Virus record (IMG/VR): IMGVR_UViG_3300008448_011250
Coordinates: 22,600-86,599 of that record
Source: a virus
Length of the DNA stretch: 64,000 nt
Strand: one strand, 5' to 3'
Numbering within the stretch: the stretch's first letter is position 1; each line of letters begins with the position of its first letter. The position numbers and the translations under genes were made by a program. Shown piece by piece: positions 17,837-26,792 of the stretch. The notes beneath the pieces were generated by a model. That model was not told the origin of the DNA. It did no database searches and saw only the letters and a program-made list of their open reading frames with translations.

Positions 17837-18084
17837 AAAAGATATTATACTTCACAGCAGAATGGTGCGGCCCATGTACATATGTAAAACCGCAGATGCA
17901 AGAAATTGCTAATCAAGTTCCTATTACATTTATTGATGTCGACACTAATTCAGCTACCGCATCGAAATACAATGTAAAAAATATACCATGTGTCATTTTA
18001 ATTGACCAATCCGGTACTGCTCTAGGTAAACTAGTAGGAACAAATGTAACAAAACAATCAGTTATTAATTTATATAATCGTTAA
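17833..18084 (+). CDS. Thioredoxin-like protein
   Basis: An 83-residue minimal thioredoxin with the redox motif EWCGPC (residues ~10-15) and cis-Pro strand NIPCVILID (~52-60). It is shorter than bacterial thioredoxins (~105), typical of phage forms. It likely reduces the C-terminal cysteines of the B12-dependent RNR encoded upstream. It lacks a signal peptide, so it is cytoplasmic. Confidence 0.88.
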   Translation: MKKILYFTAEWCGPCTYVKPQMQEIANQVPITFIDVDTNSATASKYNVKNIPCVILIDQSGTALGKLVGTNVTKQSVINLYNR

Positions 18085-18095
18085 AAGGAAAAGTT

Positions 18096-18395
18096 ATGGA
18101 ATGGAAACCATTAGGTGATCAAGTATTGATCAAAGTAGAGAAAACTACCGAAAAAACAAAAAGTGGAATTATTTTGGTAGATAGAGACATGAACTTTAAA
18201 GCAGGAACAATTGTTGCTGTTGGAGACGGATTGTTTACGCAAACGGGAGATAGAATTCCAATGACAGTTAAACCCGGAGATACTGTATACGTATACAAAT
18301 CAAATTTAGGTGAAAACAAAAGTATAGTTTTAGATGATGAAGATTATATGTTGCTTCGAGAATCTGAAATTGGACTCGTAAACGCAGCACAATGA
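18096..18395 (+). CDS. groES: GroES-type co-chaperonin
   Basis: A 99-residue Cpn10: WKPLGDQVLIKVEKT (~3-17), the mobile-loop region TKSGIILVDRDMNFKAG (~21-37), VAVGDG and a C-terminal PGDTVYVYKSNLGE...DYMLLRESEI. It caps GroEL and assists folding; T4 uses its own gp31 to fold the capsid protein. Here the phage also encodes GroEL, 40 kb downstream. Preceded by AAAAGGAA and overlapping the next gene by 4 bases. Confidence 0.9.
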   Translation: MEWKPLGDQVLIKVEKTTEKTKSGIILVDRDMNFKAGTIVAVGDGLFTQTGDRIPMTVKPGDTVYVYKSNLGENKSIVLDDEDYMLLRESEIGLVNAAQ

Positions 18396-18625
18396 TAGAA
18401 GCATTAGGGTGGGCTAGTACCGCATTGGTATTAGTAGGTTACATTTTAAATGCACGACAATTTACACGTTATGCAATGTATGCCTGGATCATTGGCGATA
18501 TTGGTTGGATTACATATGATTTTTTCATTGATAATTTCAGCCATTTGGTATTAAGCTTAGTTATTATTATTATAAATTTATACGGAATATGGAACTTATT
18601 ATCAGCAAAAAAGAAATCCAATTAA
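18392..18625 (+). CDS. Small membrane protein
   Basis: A 77-residue hydrophobic protein with about three membrane helices (GWASTALVLVGYILNA, YAWIIGDIGWITYDFF, LVLSLVIIIINLYGIW) and a basic C-terminus. It looks like small bacterial inner-membrane proteins of the YgjV/PnuC-like type, but this is only a general resemblance. It overlaps groES by 4 bases and the phosphoribosyltransferase gene by 37 bases. Confidence 0.6.
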   Translation: MIEALGWASTALVLVGYILNARQFTRYAMYAWIIGDIGWITYDFFIDNFSHLVLSLVIIIINLYGIWNLLSAKKKSN

Positions 18626-19095
18626 GAGTAAAACAATTGGCATTAGACATTGCAAATGACCATATAAATACAGGTAATGCATTGCCACCAGTAATGATTT
18701 GCATTTTGAACGGTGCGTACATGTTTTATACGGATTTGCTCCGTAATATGCCGGTAGATGTACAATCTGATTTTGTTAGAATGAAATCATATCAAGGTCA
18801 AGATAATTCCGGCGGGATTGAAATCCTTAAGGGTTTAGAAGTAGATCTTAAAGGTCGCAATGTTTATATTGTAGATGATATTTGTGATACGGGTACAACT
18901 ATATTAGAAGCATTGTTTATGGTTAATAGTCACTTGCCCGCTCAAGTTAAAGTTGTTACATTAACAAGAAGAGGTGGCGGTGTTGATTTAACAAATTTTT
19001 GTGGTTTTGTTTTAGGCGATGAATGGATTGCTGGCTATGGGCTTGACAACAACGGGGTAGGAAGAAATTTAGAGGATTTATACAAGGTTAATTAA
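18589..19095 (+). CDS. hpt: Hypoxanthine phosphoribosyltransferase-like enzyme
   Basis: A 168-residue type I phosphoribosyltransferase. The PRPP-binding loop VYIVDDICDTGTTI (~91-104) and the N-terminal ILNGAYMFYTDLLR (~35-48) are those of hypoxanthine-guanine phosphoribosyltransferases, which salvage purine bases to nucleotides; the C-terminal DEWIAGYGLD closes the active site. It overlaps the upstream membrane-protein gene and the downstream polymerase (TAATG). Confidence 0.85.
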   Translation: MELIISKKEIQLRVKQLALDIANDHINTGNALPPVMICILNGAYMFYTDLLRNMPVDVQSDFVRMKSYQGQDNSGGIEILKGLEVDLKGRNVYIVDDICDTGTTILEALFMVNSHLPAQVKVVTLTRRGGGVDLTNFCGFVLGDEWIAGYGLDNNGVGRNLEDLYKVN

Positions 19096-21611
19096 TGTTT
19101 CAAGGAATAGGTTACGACAAAAAAAATAACATCATGCACGTATGGGATGATGAATTAGGACACCAAAAGTTTTCTTTTCAACCATATGCATATTTGCCAG
19201 ATGATAATGGTGCACACGTTTCATTAGATGGAACGCGACTATCACAAGTCCCAGGCAATCACAAAGACAATAGAACTGCATATGAATCAGATCTAAACGA
19301 AGAAATGCGCACATTGATTGATTTATATTATGAATCAGATGAGCCGTCCAAAGGACATAGAGATTTCTTTTTTGATATTGAGTCAGAACGTGATGAAAAT
19401 GGTTATTCAACACCGCAAGATGCACGTTTGCGAATTACATCCATTGCATATTATGATAAAGCAGCAAATGACCGCAAAGTATTGGTATTAGATGAAGAAC
19501 ATCGAGTTACAACAAAAGGTTTTAAAGAAGCTGAATATGAAGTAGAGATATTTCGCACAGAAGCGGATATGTTGACTAGATTCATAAATATTTTTGCTGC
19601 AGCTAAACCTACCGTAATTACAGGTTGGAACATTGACAATTATGACGTTCCATATCTTGTTAATCGTATTAAAAAAGTATTAGGTGCACAAGCAGTTAAA
19701 AAGCTTTCTCCTGCAGGTATTGTAGATTGGAATAAGAATCGAGAAAGATACAAAATCTTTGGAGTATCTAGTTTAGATTACCTGACACTATATAAAAAGT
19801 TTACGTATACAGAATTACCAAATTATCGATTAGACACTGTAGCAAAAACAGAATTAGGTAAGGGTAAAGTTGAATATGAAGGAGACTTGAATCAATTGTT
19901 TGCAACTGATATTCGCAAATTTGTTGAATATAACATGGTTGACGTTAATTTGGTTTATGAGTTAGATGAAAAGACACAGTTATTGAATCTTGCTCGAACC
20001 ATATGTCATAAAGGCCATGTTCCATATGAAGATGTATATTATGCATCTAAATACCTGGATGGTGCTGCAATAGTTGATTTGAAACGCAATGGATTAGTTG
20101 CACCTAACAAACAATTCCGATTTGTTGAAGAAGAAACGGAAGCTGATGCATTAGCAGGAGCATATGTAAAAGATCCGATACCCGGCTTATACAAATGGAT
20201 ATATGACTTAGATTTAACGTCATTATATCCTAGCATCATCATGAGTTTAAATATTTCTCCAGAAACTAAAGTAGGAGTAATACAAAATTGGAATGAAGAA
20301 TGTTTATTGAAACCAGAAGCACAACAAGTCACATTTACCAATGGCACGTATGCTCAAAATGTTAAAACATGGCTACAAGACAATGCATATACCGTTGCAA
20401 GTAATGGTGCCGTTTATAGAACAGATATCCGGGGATTCTTACCAACGATTCTAGAAAAATGGTTTGATGAACGTGTTGAATATAAAGACAAACGCGATGA
20501 ATATGCAGTCGGAACGGAAGAATATAAGTTTTATGATGCATTGCAGTTAACACAAAAAGTATTGCTCAATTCATTTTATGGAGTATTAGGACTTAAGACA
20601 TTTCGATTCCACGATTTAGATAATGCAGGTGCTATCACAGCAACAGGTCAAAGTGTAATTAAGTTTTCCGCAAAAGTTATTAATAATCACTATGCAAAAG
20701 AAGTAGGACAAGACCATTTCATTAATGCAACCAATGGCAAAGCAGAATTTGCATTCTATACGGATACAGATTCAACCTTTGTTAGTTCATTGCCTTTAAT
20801 TGCAAAACGATTTCCTGGATTTGATGAAACAGATGAAAAGTTTATGATTGAACAAACCAATGCAATTGCATCAGAAGTTCAACGTCTTGTAAATCAAATG
20901 TATGACCGATATTCGGAAGTATTTCACAATACCAAAACGCATCGATTCCAAATTAAACAAGAATATGTTGCAAAATCAGGTTTATGGATTGCTAAGAAGC
21001 GATATGCACAATGGGTTATATTCAAAGAGGGTAAACCTACGGATAAATTAGATATCAAAGGATTAGATGTTGTTAGATCTAGTTTCCCGGAAGATTTCAA
21101 AAAGATAATGAAAGAAACACTTTGGAATATTCTTAAGGAAAAGAATAAAACAGAAACAACCGATATGATTCACACGTTTAAATCTGGATTAAAGAATTCG
21201 CCAGTACTTAATGTGATGAAGAATTCCGGGGTAAAGGAAATATCAAAATATACCAAGAAAAGAAAACCATTTACAGGATATTTACTCGGAACACCAGCAC
21301 ACGTTAAGTCAGCAATTAATTTCAATGATTTGTTAACGTCTAATGACATTCGAGACATTGAACCTATAACAGATGGCGAAAAGGTTAAATGGGCATACTT
21401 ATCAGATAATCCTTTTGGTTTTGACACAATGGCACTTCGAGGTTACCAAGATCCAAAAGTTATCGTGGACTTTGTAGAGCAATACATAGATCGCAATAAA
21501 ATCTTTGAAAAGGAATTGAAAAATAAACTGGATGATTTCTATGCAGCAATGAATTGGGGTGCATTCCCGGAAAATAATTCAGTTGCCAAGTTCTTTTCAT
21601 TTGGAAAATAA
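19095..21611 (+). CDS. DNA polymerase family B, T4 gp43-like
   Basis: An 838-residue replicative polymerase with 3'-5' exonuclease. Exo motif FFDIESERD (~91-99) and ITGWNIDNYDVPYLVNR (~175-191); polymerase motif A DLDLTSLYPSIIMS (~371-384), motif B KVLLNSFYGVLG (~487-498) and motif C FYTDTDSTFV (~554-563). All catalytic acids are present. Slightly shorter than T4 gp43 (898). It is the main replicase, working with the clamp and loader genes at 24713-27681. A class I promoter begins in its last codons. Confidence 0.95.
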   Translation: MFQGIGYDKKNNIMHVWDDELGHQKFSFQPYAYLPDDNGAHVSLDGTRLSQVPGNHKDNRTAYESDLNEEMRTLIDLYYESDEPSKGHRDFFFDIESERDENGYSTPQDARLRITSIAYYDKAANDRKVLVLDEEHRVTTKGFKEAEYEVEIFRTEADMLTRFINIFAAAKPTVITGWNIDNYDVPYLVNRIKKVLGAQAVKKLSPAGIVDWNKNRERYKIFGVSSLDYLTLYKKFTYTELPNYRLDTVAKTELGKGKVEYEGDLNQLFATDIRKFVEYNMVDVNLVYELDEKTQLLNLARTICHKGHVPYEDVYYASKYLDGAAIVDLKRNGLVAPNKQFRFVEEETEADALAGAYVKDPIPGLYKWIYDLDLTSLYPSIIMSLNISPETKVGVIQNWNEECLLKPEAQQVTFTNGTYAQNVKTWLQDNAYTVASNGAVYRTDIRGFLPTILEKWFDERVEYKDKRDEYAVGTEEYKFYDALQLTQKVLLNSFYGVLGLKTFRFHDLDNAGAITATGQSVIKFSAKVINNHYAKEVGQDHFINATNGKAEFAFYTDTDSTFVSSLPLIAKRFPGFDETDEKFMIEQTNAIASEVQRLVNQMYDRYSEVFHNTKTHRFQIKQEYVAKSGLWIAKKRYAQWVIFKEGKPTDKLDIKGLDVVRSSFPEDFKKIMKETLWNILKEKNKTETTDMIHTFKSGLKNSPVLNVMKNSGVKEISKYTKKRKPFTGYLLGTPAHVKSAINFNDLLTSNDIRDIEPITDGEKVKWAYLSDNPFGFDTMALRGYQDPKVIVDFVEQYIDRNKIFEKELKNKLDDFYAAMNWGAFPENNSVAKFFSFGK

Positions 21612-21629
21612 GAATTAATTCATTATATT
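21601..21629 (+). promoter_or_regulatory. Class I promoter after the polymerase gene
   Basis: TTGGAA (21601-21606), 17-base spacer, TATATT (21624-21629), 5 bases before the ATG at 21635 and no Shine-Dalgarno. The -35 is inside the polymerase 3' end. Leaderless start predicted. Confidence 0.6.
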
Positions 21630-21634
21630 ATAGT

Positions 21635-22087
21635 ATGATTGGTTATAAAAGTATATGGTATGGTAAAGAAGTTGAAGGACGCTTTACGGATATCGAAACA
21701 TGTTTCATTGCAGACTTTACGCCATTAGTTTATGGTACGCAACGAATGAAACCTATGCCGCACATTTATATTTGTTCTCCGGCTACTGAACAATTGGTTA
21801 ATGACAGCAAAAGCAAAGATTTCAATTGGCAGAATGTTTTTAACATGATATCAGACACGCAATTTGTTTCAATTGAAGCAACACCTGGTATGTTAGAACA
21901 TATTCCTCCGATGATTAGAATTCGAGCGCATATCTTATTAATGTTAGATTGCAAAGATGCTGGATTGTTAAAGCAAACGGATAGTATCAAAGTAGTTTAT
22001 GGAGATTATAAATTGTATTGCACAACCGTTCATAATATGCAATCAGTAAACCCAGATGATTATAAATTCGACCGCCATGAAGTATAG
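21635..22087 (+). CDS. Unknown 150-residue protein
   Basis: First gene of the clamp/DpdA operon, starting 5 bases after a -10 box. The protein is soluble, with no signal or motif that I recognise; it has an N-terminal beta region (GYKSIWYGKEVEGRF) and a helical middle. It overlaps the T-fold protein gene by 11 bases, so it may take part in the same base-modification process, but that is context only. Confidence 0.55.
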   Translation: MIGYKSIWYGKEVEGRFTDIETCFIADFTPLVYGTQRMKPMPHIYICSPATEQLVNDSKSKDFNWQNVFNMISDTQFVSIEATPGMLEHIPPMIRIRAHILLMLDCKDAGLLKQTDSIKVVYGDYKLYCTTVHNMQSVNPDDYKFDRHEV

Positions 22088-22418
22088 TGTAGTAGTAACA
22101 TTTAGCATCGAAGGATTTCATAATTGGCCTGATGCTAAAGATGTTTTTCCAGAAGTAGCATTCTTATCAGATAGACATCGTCATATGTTTGGATTTCGTT
22201 GTTATGCACACGTAACACACACTGATAGAGATGAAGAATTTATTCTAATGCAACGAAGATTGAAACAACAGTTGCGAACTAACTTCGGTGGTAACATATT
22301 AGAGTTTGGTTCAATGTCGTGTGAGATGATTGGAGAATGGATATTAGAAAACAATAAAAATCTTTACAAAGTAGAAGTTTGGGAAGATTGGGAAAATGGT
22401 GCAATCATTGAAAGATAG
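22077..22418 (+). CDS. T-fold (QueD/PTPS-like) small protein
   Basis: A 113-residue protein starting at ATG 22077 (a longer frame from 22056 lies inside the previous gene). The pattern fits a 6-pyruvoyltetrahydropterin-synthase fold: TFSIEGFHNW (His15), DRHRHMFGF (His34, His36), EFILMQRRLKQQL in place of the DF-LK segment, MSCEMIGEWIL and the terminal KVEVWEDWENGA. The three His match the QueD zinc triad spacing (16, 31, 33 in E. coli), but the catalytic Cys is absent. It lies immediately upstream of the glycosyltransferase and dpdA genes. Fold assignment is my inference. Confidence 0.6.
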   Translation: MKYSVVVTFSIEGFHNWPDAKDVFPEVAFLSDRHRHMFGFRCYAHVTHTDRDEEFILMQRRLKQQLRTNFGGNILEFGSMSCEMIGEWILENNKNLYKVEVWEDWENGAIIER

Positions 22419-22419
22419 T

Positions 22420-23454
22420 ATGAAAATATTTTTAGTAGATTTAGAATCTGTTCCAACTCGTTATACTTGTGAATGGAAATGGCACGTGCCGCAATTGCTT
22501 AGAGATAATGGCTTCGATGTAGAAGTTATCGAAGGTGACTTAGATATTCCAGAAGCAGTAACACCAGGTGCCTTTTTGAATTTCGGTGGCACTAATATGT
22601 ATAAGGCTACACAAACACATCGTTTAGCAGAATTATTTACACGAGGTGATATTAAAGCAGGAGATCATATCATATTCACTGATGCTTGGCATCCAGGTAT
22701 TATCAATGTTAAGTACATGAGTGAACTCCTAAATATTCCTGTTGTAACGCACGGACTTTGGCACGCGGGTTCATATGACCCAAATGACTTTTTAGGTCGT
22801 CTCGTTGGAGATAAACCATGGATTCGTCACGCTGAACAAGCCTTTATTGGAGCATTTGACCATAATTGGTTAGCAACTGCAGCACATTTTAATTTAATGT
22901 GTAAAACATATGACATATTTCATAATCCAACTTTTGATAGAACGGGTTGGCCTATGGAATATACAAAAACGATGATTGCTCCTAAAATGTGGGCAAAGAA
23001 AGAAAATATCATTGTATTTCCGCATCGCATTGCACCAGAAAAGCGTTTAGATTTATTTCAGCGCTTAGCAAAGCATCCGGATTTGAAACATTATCAATTT
23101 TGCGTTGCAATGGAAATGAATTTAAGCAAAACAGAATATCATGAATTGCTTCAACGTGCAAGATTTGCAGTGTCGTTTGCAGATCAAGAAACTTTAGGCA
23201 TTTCTATGTATGAATCAGCTTGTGCTGGAGCTTGTCCTATAGTTCCAAATCGTTTATCATATACGGAAATGTATGATCCGATGTTTAAACGTGCTGATTC
23301 GGTAGCAGAGGCAGCAAAAGCAATACTAGAATATGAACAGCAAGAAATGTCCGAAGCAATTGGGCAATTAGTTGCAAAATTACATAATAACTTTTTTTCA
23401 GCAAAACAATTAATCAATTATTTAAAAGGATACGAAAAAGATGAGCGAAAATAA
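22420..23454 (+). CDS. GT-B glycosyltransferase upstream of dpdA
   Basis: A 344-residue enzyme starting at ATG 22420, one base after the previous stop region; an earlier in-frame ATG lies within that gene. The second half has the GT4-type donor-binding domain: IIVFPHRIAPEKRLDLFQ (~195-212) and the E-x7-E segment QETLGISMYESACAGACP (~255-272). It should transfer a sugar from a nucleotide-sugar donor. It overlaps dpdA by 14 bases, away from the large glycan cluster, so modified DNA is a plausible acceptor; this is not shown by sequence. Confidence 0.75.
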   Translation: MKIFLVDLESVPTRYTCEWKWHVPQLLRDNGFDVEVIEGDLDIPEAVTPGAFLNFGGTNMYKATQTHRLAELFTRGDIKAGDHIIFTDAWHPGIINVKYMSELLNIPVVTHGLWHAGSYDPNDFLGRLVGDKPWIRHAEQAFIGAFDHNWLATAAHFNLMCKTYDIFHNPTFDRTGWPMEYTKTMIAPKMWAKKENIIVFPHRIAPEKRLDLFQRLAKHPDLKHYQFCVAMEMNLSKTEYHELLQRARFAVSFADQETLGISMYESACAGACPIVPNRLSYTEMYDPMFKRADSVAEAAKAILEYEQQEMSEAIGQLVAKLHNNFFSAKQLINYLKGYEKDERK

Positions 23455-24700
23455 AAGATTCATATACTTTCCATCATTGTCCGCAGGTTCCATGGTATCT
23501 GCTTTCAAAAAGGATATGAAATTTGAAGATGGTAACCCTGTCAAATTTTTTGATTCGAGATATCCGGCAGATTGGAGACATCCATATTTCCTAGTCACTG
23601 CAGGACATCATTACAAAAAAATAGACTTTAGAAAGCAAATGGGCTTAGAAGATGATGTATTAGTATTTGGAGATTCAGGAGGTTATCAGATTGCAACTGG
23701 AGCTTTGCCATATAGCAATGAATTACGTGAAAAGATATTTCATTGGTTAGAAGCAAATAGTGATGTTGCAGCAAATTTAGATATTCCACCTAAGACAAAG
23801 TATAAGAATCAATTTGCTCTATGTGCTGATATTAGTTTTGATAACTTTGCTTGGTTTGAAAAACATCAATCAGGTAAGACAAAATTCTTGAACATGTTGC
23901 AAGGATCAAATTCCGAAGAGTATACATGGTGGTATCACAAATTTAAGCATTTTGATTTCCAAGGTTGGGCAATCGGAGGTCCGCAGAAGTTAGTAGACTT
24001 TATGTTTGCGGTTTCATTGATGCTTAAGAATAGAGAGTTTGAAAATAAACGATTAGAATATGTCCATTTATTAGGTATTTCTAAAATATCAGATTTCTTC
24101 ATATTAGCAACCTTGCAAAAGTTAATGAATCAACATACAGGTAATAGAATTTATATTACAACGGATTCATCTTCTCCAGGTCAATATCCGGTATTCGGAA
24201 CATACCTGCATTCAACGAATTACAAGTCACAATCATTTTCTGAATTGTATTTTCCTAAGAATGCAGAATACCGCAGAAAGACACATATTAAACAAGGTAA
24301 GACGGGTGAAGTTCCAATTGATTTAACTCAACACGTTCCTTGTTCATTAGGTTGTCCGGCTTGTAAAGATTTTACCTATGATTTGCTAGGAGGTAAGACT
24401 CCAGAAGGATTAGATAGATATTCTCAAGAAGCTATGCCTAGAATGGTTGTTCACAATACGCATTTGTATGTACAAGCAGCAAATGAAATAAATCAATTAG
24501 TTGATAGTCACGTTGAATTGCTAGAAACGTTGATACCAAGAGACTTATATGATGTAATCCTTTCATTACACGAAATGTTTGCAGATCCAGATGGCGCACC
24601 GCAAGTATATGAAAAATACATCAAAACATATAAAAAATTCGGCGGAAGTAGTATTTCCACAACCGATGCAGAAAACTTTAATAAATTCTTTAAATTTTAA
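23441..24700 (+). CDS. dpdA: DpdA-type DNA 7-deazaguanine transglycosylase
   Basis: A 419-residue member of the tRNA-guanine transglycosylase superfamily, of the phage DpdA type that exchanges guanine in DNA for a 7-deazaguanine. Motifs: FGDSGGYQI (~76-84, catalytic Asp78), NMLQGS (~151-156), WAIGGPQ (~176-182), HLLGI (~209-213), ITTDSSSPG (~239-247, candidate nucleophile Asp242) and the zinc site CSLGCPAC (~301-308) with a following His. No tRNA-binding PUA domain is visible. The phage's own FolE, QueD and QueE supply the precursor; no QueC is visible in the window. Confidence 0.85.
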   Translation: MSENKRFIYFPSLSAGSMVSAFKKDMKFEDGNPVKFFDSRYPADWRHPYFLVTAGHHYKKIDFRKQMGLEDDVLVFGDSGGYQIATGALPYSNELREKIFHWLEANSDVAANLDIPPKTKYKNQFALCADISFDNFAWFEKHQSGKTKFLNMLQGSNSEEYTWWYHKFKHFDFQGWAIGGPQKLVDFMFAVSLMLKNREFENKRLEYVHLLGISKISDFFILATLQKLMNQHTGNRIYITTDSSSPGQYPVFGTYLHSTNYKSQSFSELYFPKNAEYRRKTHIKQGKTGEVPIDLTQHVPCSLGCPACKDFTYDLLGGKTPEGLDRYSQEAMPRMVVHNTHLYVQAANEINQLVDSHVELLETLIPRDLYDVILSLHEMFADPDGAPQVYEKYIKTYKKFGGSSISTTDAENFNKFFKF

Positions 24701-24712
24701 TCAGGATAAACA

Positions 24713-25423
24713 ATGGAAAAAAGCAAGTTACAATCATTTATTAATCGTTATTATTTAGCAGGAAATTGCGAAGCGGTTAAATTGAATCAAAACGAAGAAG
24801 GTGTTGGTTGTGAATTGATCGATATGGATCAAACAATTGTAGGTAAAATACAATGGAAAACAACACCATTCATGAAAGGCGAATTAGGTATCAATCATAC
24901 CGGTGCCTTAAACAAAATGCTCGGAGCATTGGGTGAAAATATCAATATCAATGTAAAAGATGCAGCAGGTAAGAATTATGCAATGGAAATTGCTGAAGGT
25001 AGCACTAAGGCAACATTTATGTTGGCAGACACGACAGTTATTCCAGCAGTTCCTTCAATCAATGCAGAACCTGATTATGTTATTGAAATTCCTGTCAATG
25101 AAGAATTTATTAGCAAGTTCATTAAAGCCAAGAATGCATTACCTGATGCCAAAAACTTTGCAGTGCAAGTAAAAGATGGTGTTATTAAATTTATTATCAA
25201 TTACACAACAGTTAATGCAGATAACATTACATTCGAGGTAGGAAATACAACTGCTGCCGATATGGATCCGGTTTGTTTCTCTGCGGATAAATTGAAAGAA
25301 GTACTTGTAGCAAATCGTGGAGACTCTGGTCAATTGAAAGTATCTCCAGATGGATTATCTAGAATTAATTTTACGGGTTCTGATTTTGAATCAACTTATT
25401 GGTTAGTAATGTTACAAAACTAA
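24713..25423 (+). CDS. Sliding clamp, T4 gp45-like
   Basis: A 236-residue protein with the two-fold repeated clamp architecture of trimeric T4-type clamps, ending in STYWLVMLQN. MDQTIVGKIQWKTTPF and GALNKMLGALGE in the first half and a similar FSADKLKEVLVANRG helix in the second half support the fold. It tethers the polymerase and is loaded by the proteins encoded at 25866 and 27232. Length is close to gp45 (228). The DNA-replication block continues directly. Confidence 0.82.
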   Translation: MEKSKLQSFINRYYLAGNCEAVKLNQNEEGVGCELIDMDQTIVGKIQWKTTPFMKGELGINHTGALNKMLGALGENININVKDAAGKNYAMEIAEGSTKATFMLADTTVIPAVPSINAEPDYVIEIPVNEEFISKFIKAKNALPDAKNFAVQVKDGVIKFIINYTTVNADNITFEVGNTTAADMDPVCFSADKLKEVLVANRGDSGQLKVSPDGLSRINFTGSDFESTYWLVMLQN

Positions 25424-25431
25424 GGAGTCGA

Positions 25432-25860
25432 ATGCAAGTAAAAATAAAACGACTACATAAAGATGCAACGATCCCGGCATATTCAAAGCCGGGAGATGCA
25501 GGAATGGATTTAACGGCAACATCTGCAAGGAAAGATGATTATGGTAATGTTGTTTATGGAACAGGCCTGGCAATTGAAATACCGGAAGGTCACGTTGGAT
25601 TGATTTTTCCTAGATCATCAAATAGCAAAACAGATCTATATCTAACAAATCATGTAGGTGTTATTGATTCTGGGTATCGAGGAGAAATTATGTTTAAGTT
25701 TCGCCCAATTGATGGATTACTTAATGCTAAAGTATATCAAATTGGTGATAGAATAGGACAATTAATGATATTACCATATCCTGCTGTTGAATTAATAGAG
25801 GCAGCAGAATTATCTTCATCAGAACGTGGAGATGGCGGATTTGGATCAACGGGTAAATAA
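25432..25860 (+). CDS. dut: dUTPase
   Basis: A 142-residue trimeric dUTPase that hydrolyses dUTP to dUMP, keeping uracil out of DNA and feeding thymidylate synthase. All five motifs are present: PGDAGMDLT (~18-26), PRSSNSKTDL (~62-71), NHVGVIDSGYRGEI (~76-89), GDRIGQLMI (~107-115) and SSERGDGGFGSTG (~129-141). The ATG at 25432, with TAAGGAG upstream, is the start; a longer frame lies within the clamp gene. Confidence 0.95.
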   Translation: MQVKIKRLHKDATIPAYSKPGDAGMDLTATSARKDDYGNVVYGTGLAIEIPEGHVGLIFPRSSNSKTDLYLTNHVGVIDSGYRGEIMFKFRPIDGLLNAKVYQIGDRIGQLMILPYPAVELIEAAELSSSERGDGGFGSTGK

Positions 25861-25865
25861 AAAAT

Positions 25866-26792
25866 ATGTTTGGACAACAAGAAAATACACTTTGGGTTGA
25901 ATCATTTCGACCTGACACATTAGAAGGATATATAGGCAATGAGCATATTATCGAGAAAGTTAAAATTTTTATTGATAATGGCGATGTTCCGCATCTCTTA
26001 TTTTATGGATCGGCTGGAACAGGCAAAACGACGTTGGCGAAAATAATTGCCGGATCGGTAGATGCAGATTTAATGTATATTAATGCATCAGATGAAAACT
26101 CAGTAGATGCGGTTAGAGATAAGATTAAGCGTTATGCATCAACAGTAGGATTTCGCAGATGGAAAATTATCATCTTAGATGAGGCAGATTATTTAACACC
26201 TAATGCTCAAGCTGCTCTTCGTAACTTAATGGAGACATATAGCAAAACAACACGCTTTATTTTAACATGTAACTATGTTGAAAAGATTATTGATCCGATT
26301 CAATCACGTTGTCAGACATTTGCTATTACACCACCAAATAAAAAAGAAGTAGCACAACGTTTAGTTACAGTACTTGATGAAAAAGGCGTAAGCTATGACA
26401 TCAAAGATATTGCTGCAATTATCAATGCATCATATCCAGATATTCGTCGAGCAATCAATGCAGCACAAGCATCAGTAGTTAATGGCAAATTGCAATTGGA
26501 TAAAGCTTCTGCAATTCAAGCTAATTATATGACTGAAATACTTGAAATGCTCAAAAATGCAAAAGACAAAAAAGCAACATTCACAAAAATTCGTCAATGT
26601 ATTGCAGATAGCAAAGTTAGAGACTTTACTCCTTTGTATACATTTTTATATGACAATTTAGATGAATTTGCACATGGACATATTGCACCTTGCATTTTGA
26701 TTATAGCAGAATCGCAATTTAAAGATGCTAGTGTAGTAGATAAAGAAATTAACATAATGGCAATGTTTGTCAATTTATTAGGAGAAATATGA
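25866..26792 (+). CDS. Clamp loader large subunit, T4 gp44-like (AAA+)
   Basis: A 308-residue RFC/gp44-type ATPase. Walker A GSAGTGKTT (~48-56), Walker B IILDEADYL (~101-109), sensor 1 RFILTCNY (~132-139) and the SRC arginine finger QSRCQTF (~146-152). With the gp62-like protein it opens and loads the clamp. Overlaps the next gene by 4 bases. Confidence 0.93.
   Translation: MFGQQENTLWVESFRPDTLEGYIGNEHIIEKVKIFIDNGDVPHLLFYGSAGTGKTTLAKIIAGSVDADLMYINASDENSVDAVRDKIKRYASTVGFRRWKIIILDEADYLTPNAQAALRNLMETYSKTTRFILTCNYVEKIIDPIQSRCQTFAITPPNKKEVAQRLVTVLDEKGVSYDIKDIAAIINASYPDIRRAINAAQASVVNGKLQLDKASAIQANYMTEILEMLKNAKDKKATFTKIRQCIADSKVRDFTPLYTFLYDNLDEFAHGHIAPCILIIAESQFKDASVVDKEINIMAMFVNLLGEI

Noticed and set aside
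22396-22419. Upstream ATG for the glycosyltransferase before dpdA
   Set aside because: It lies inside the T-fold gene; the ATG at 22420 follows the stop directly and gives the usual GT-B N-terminus.
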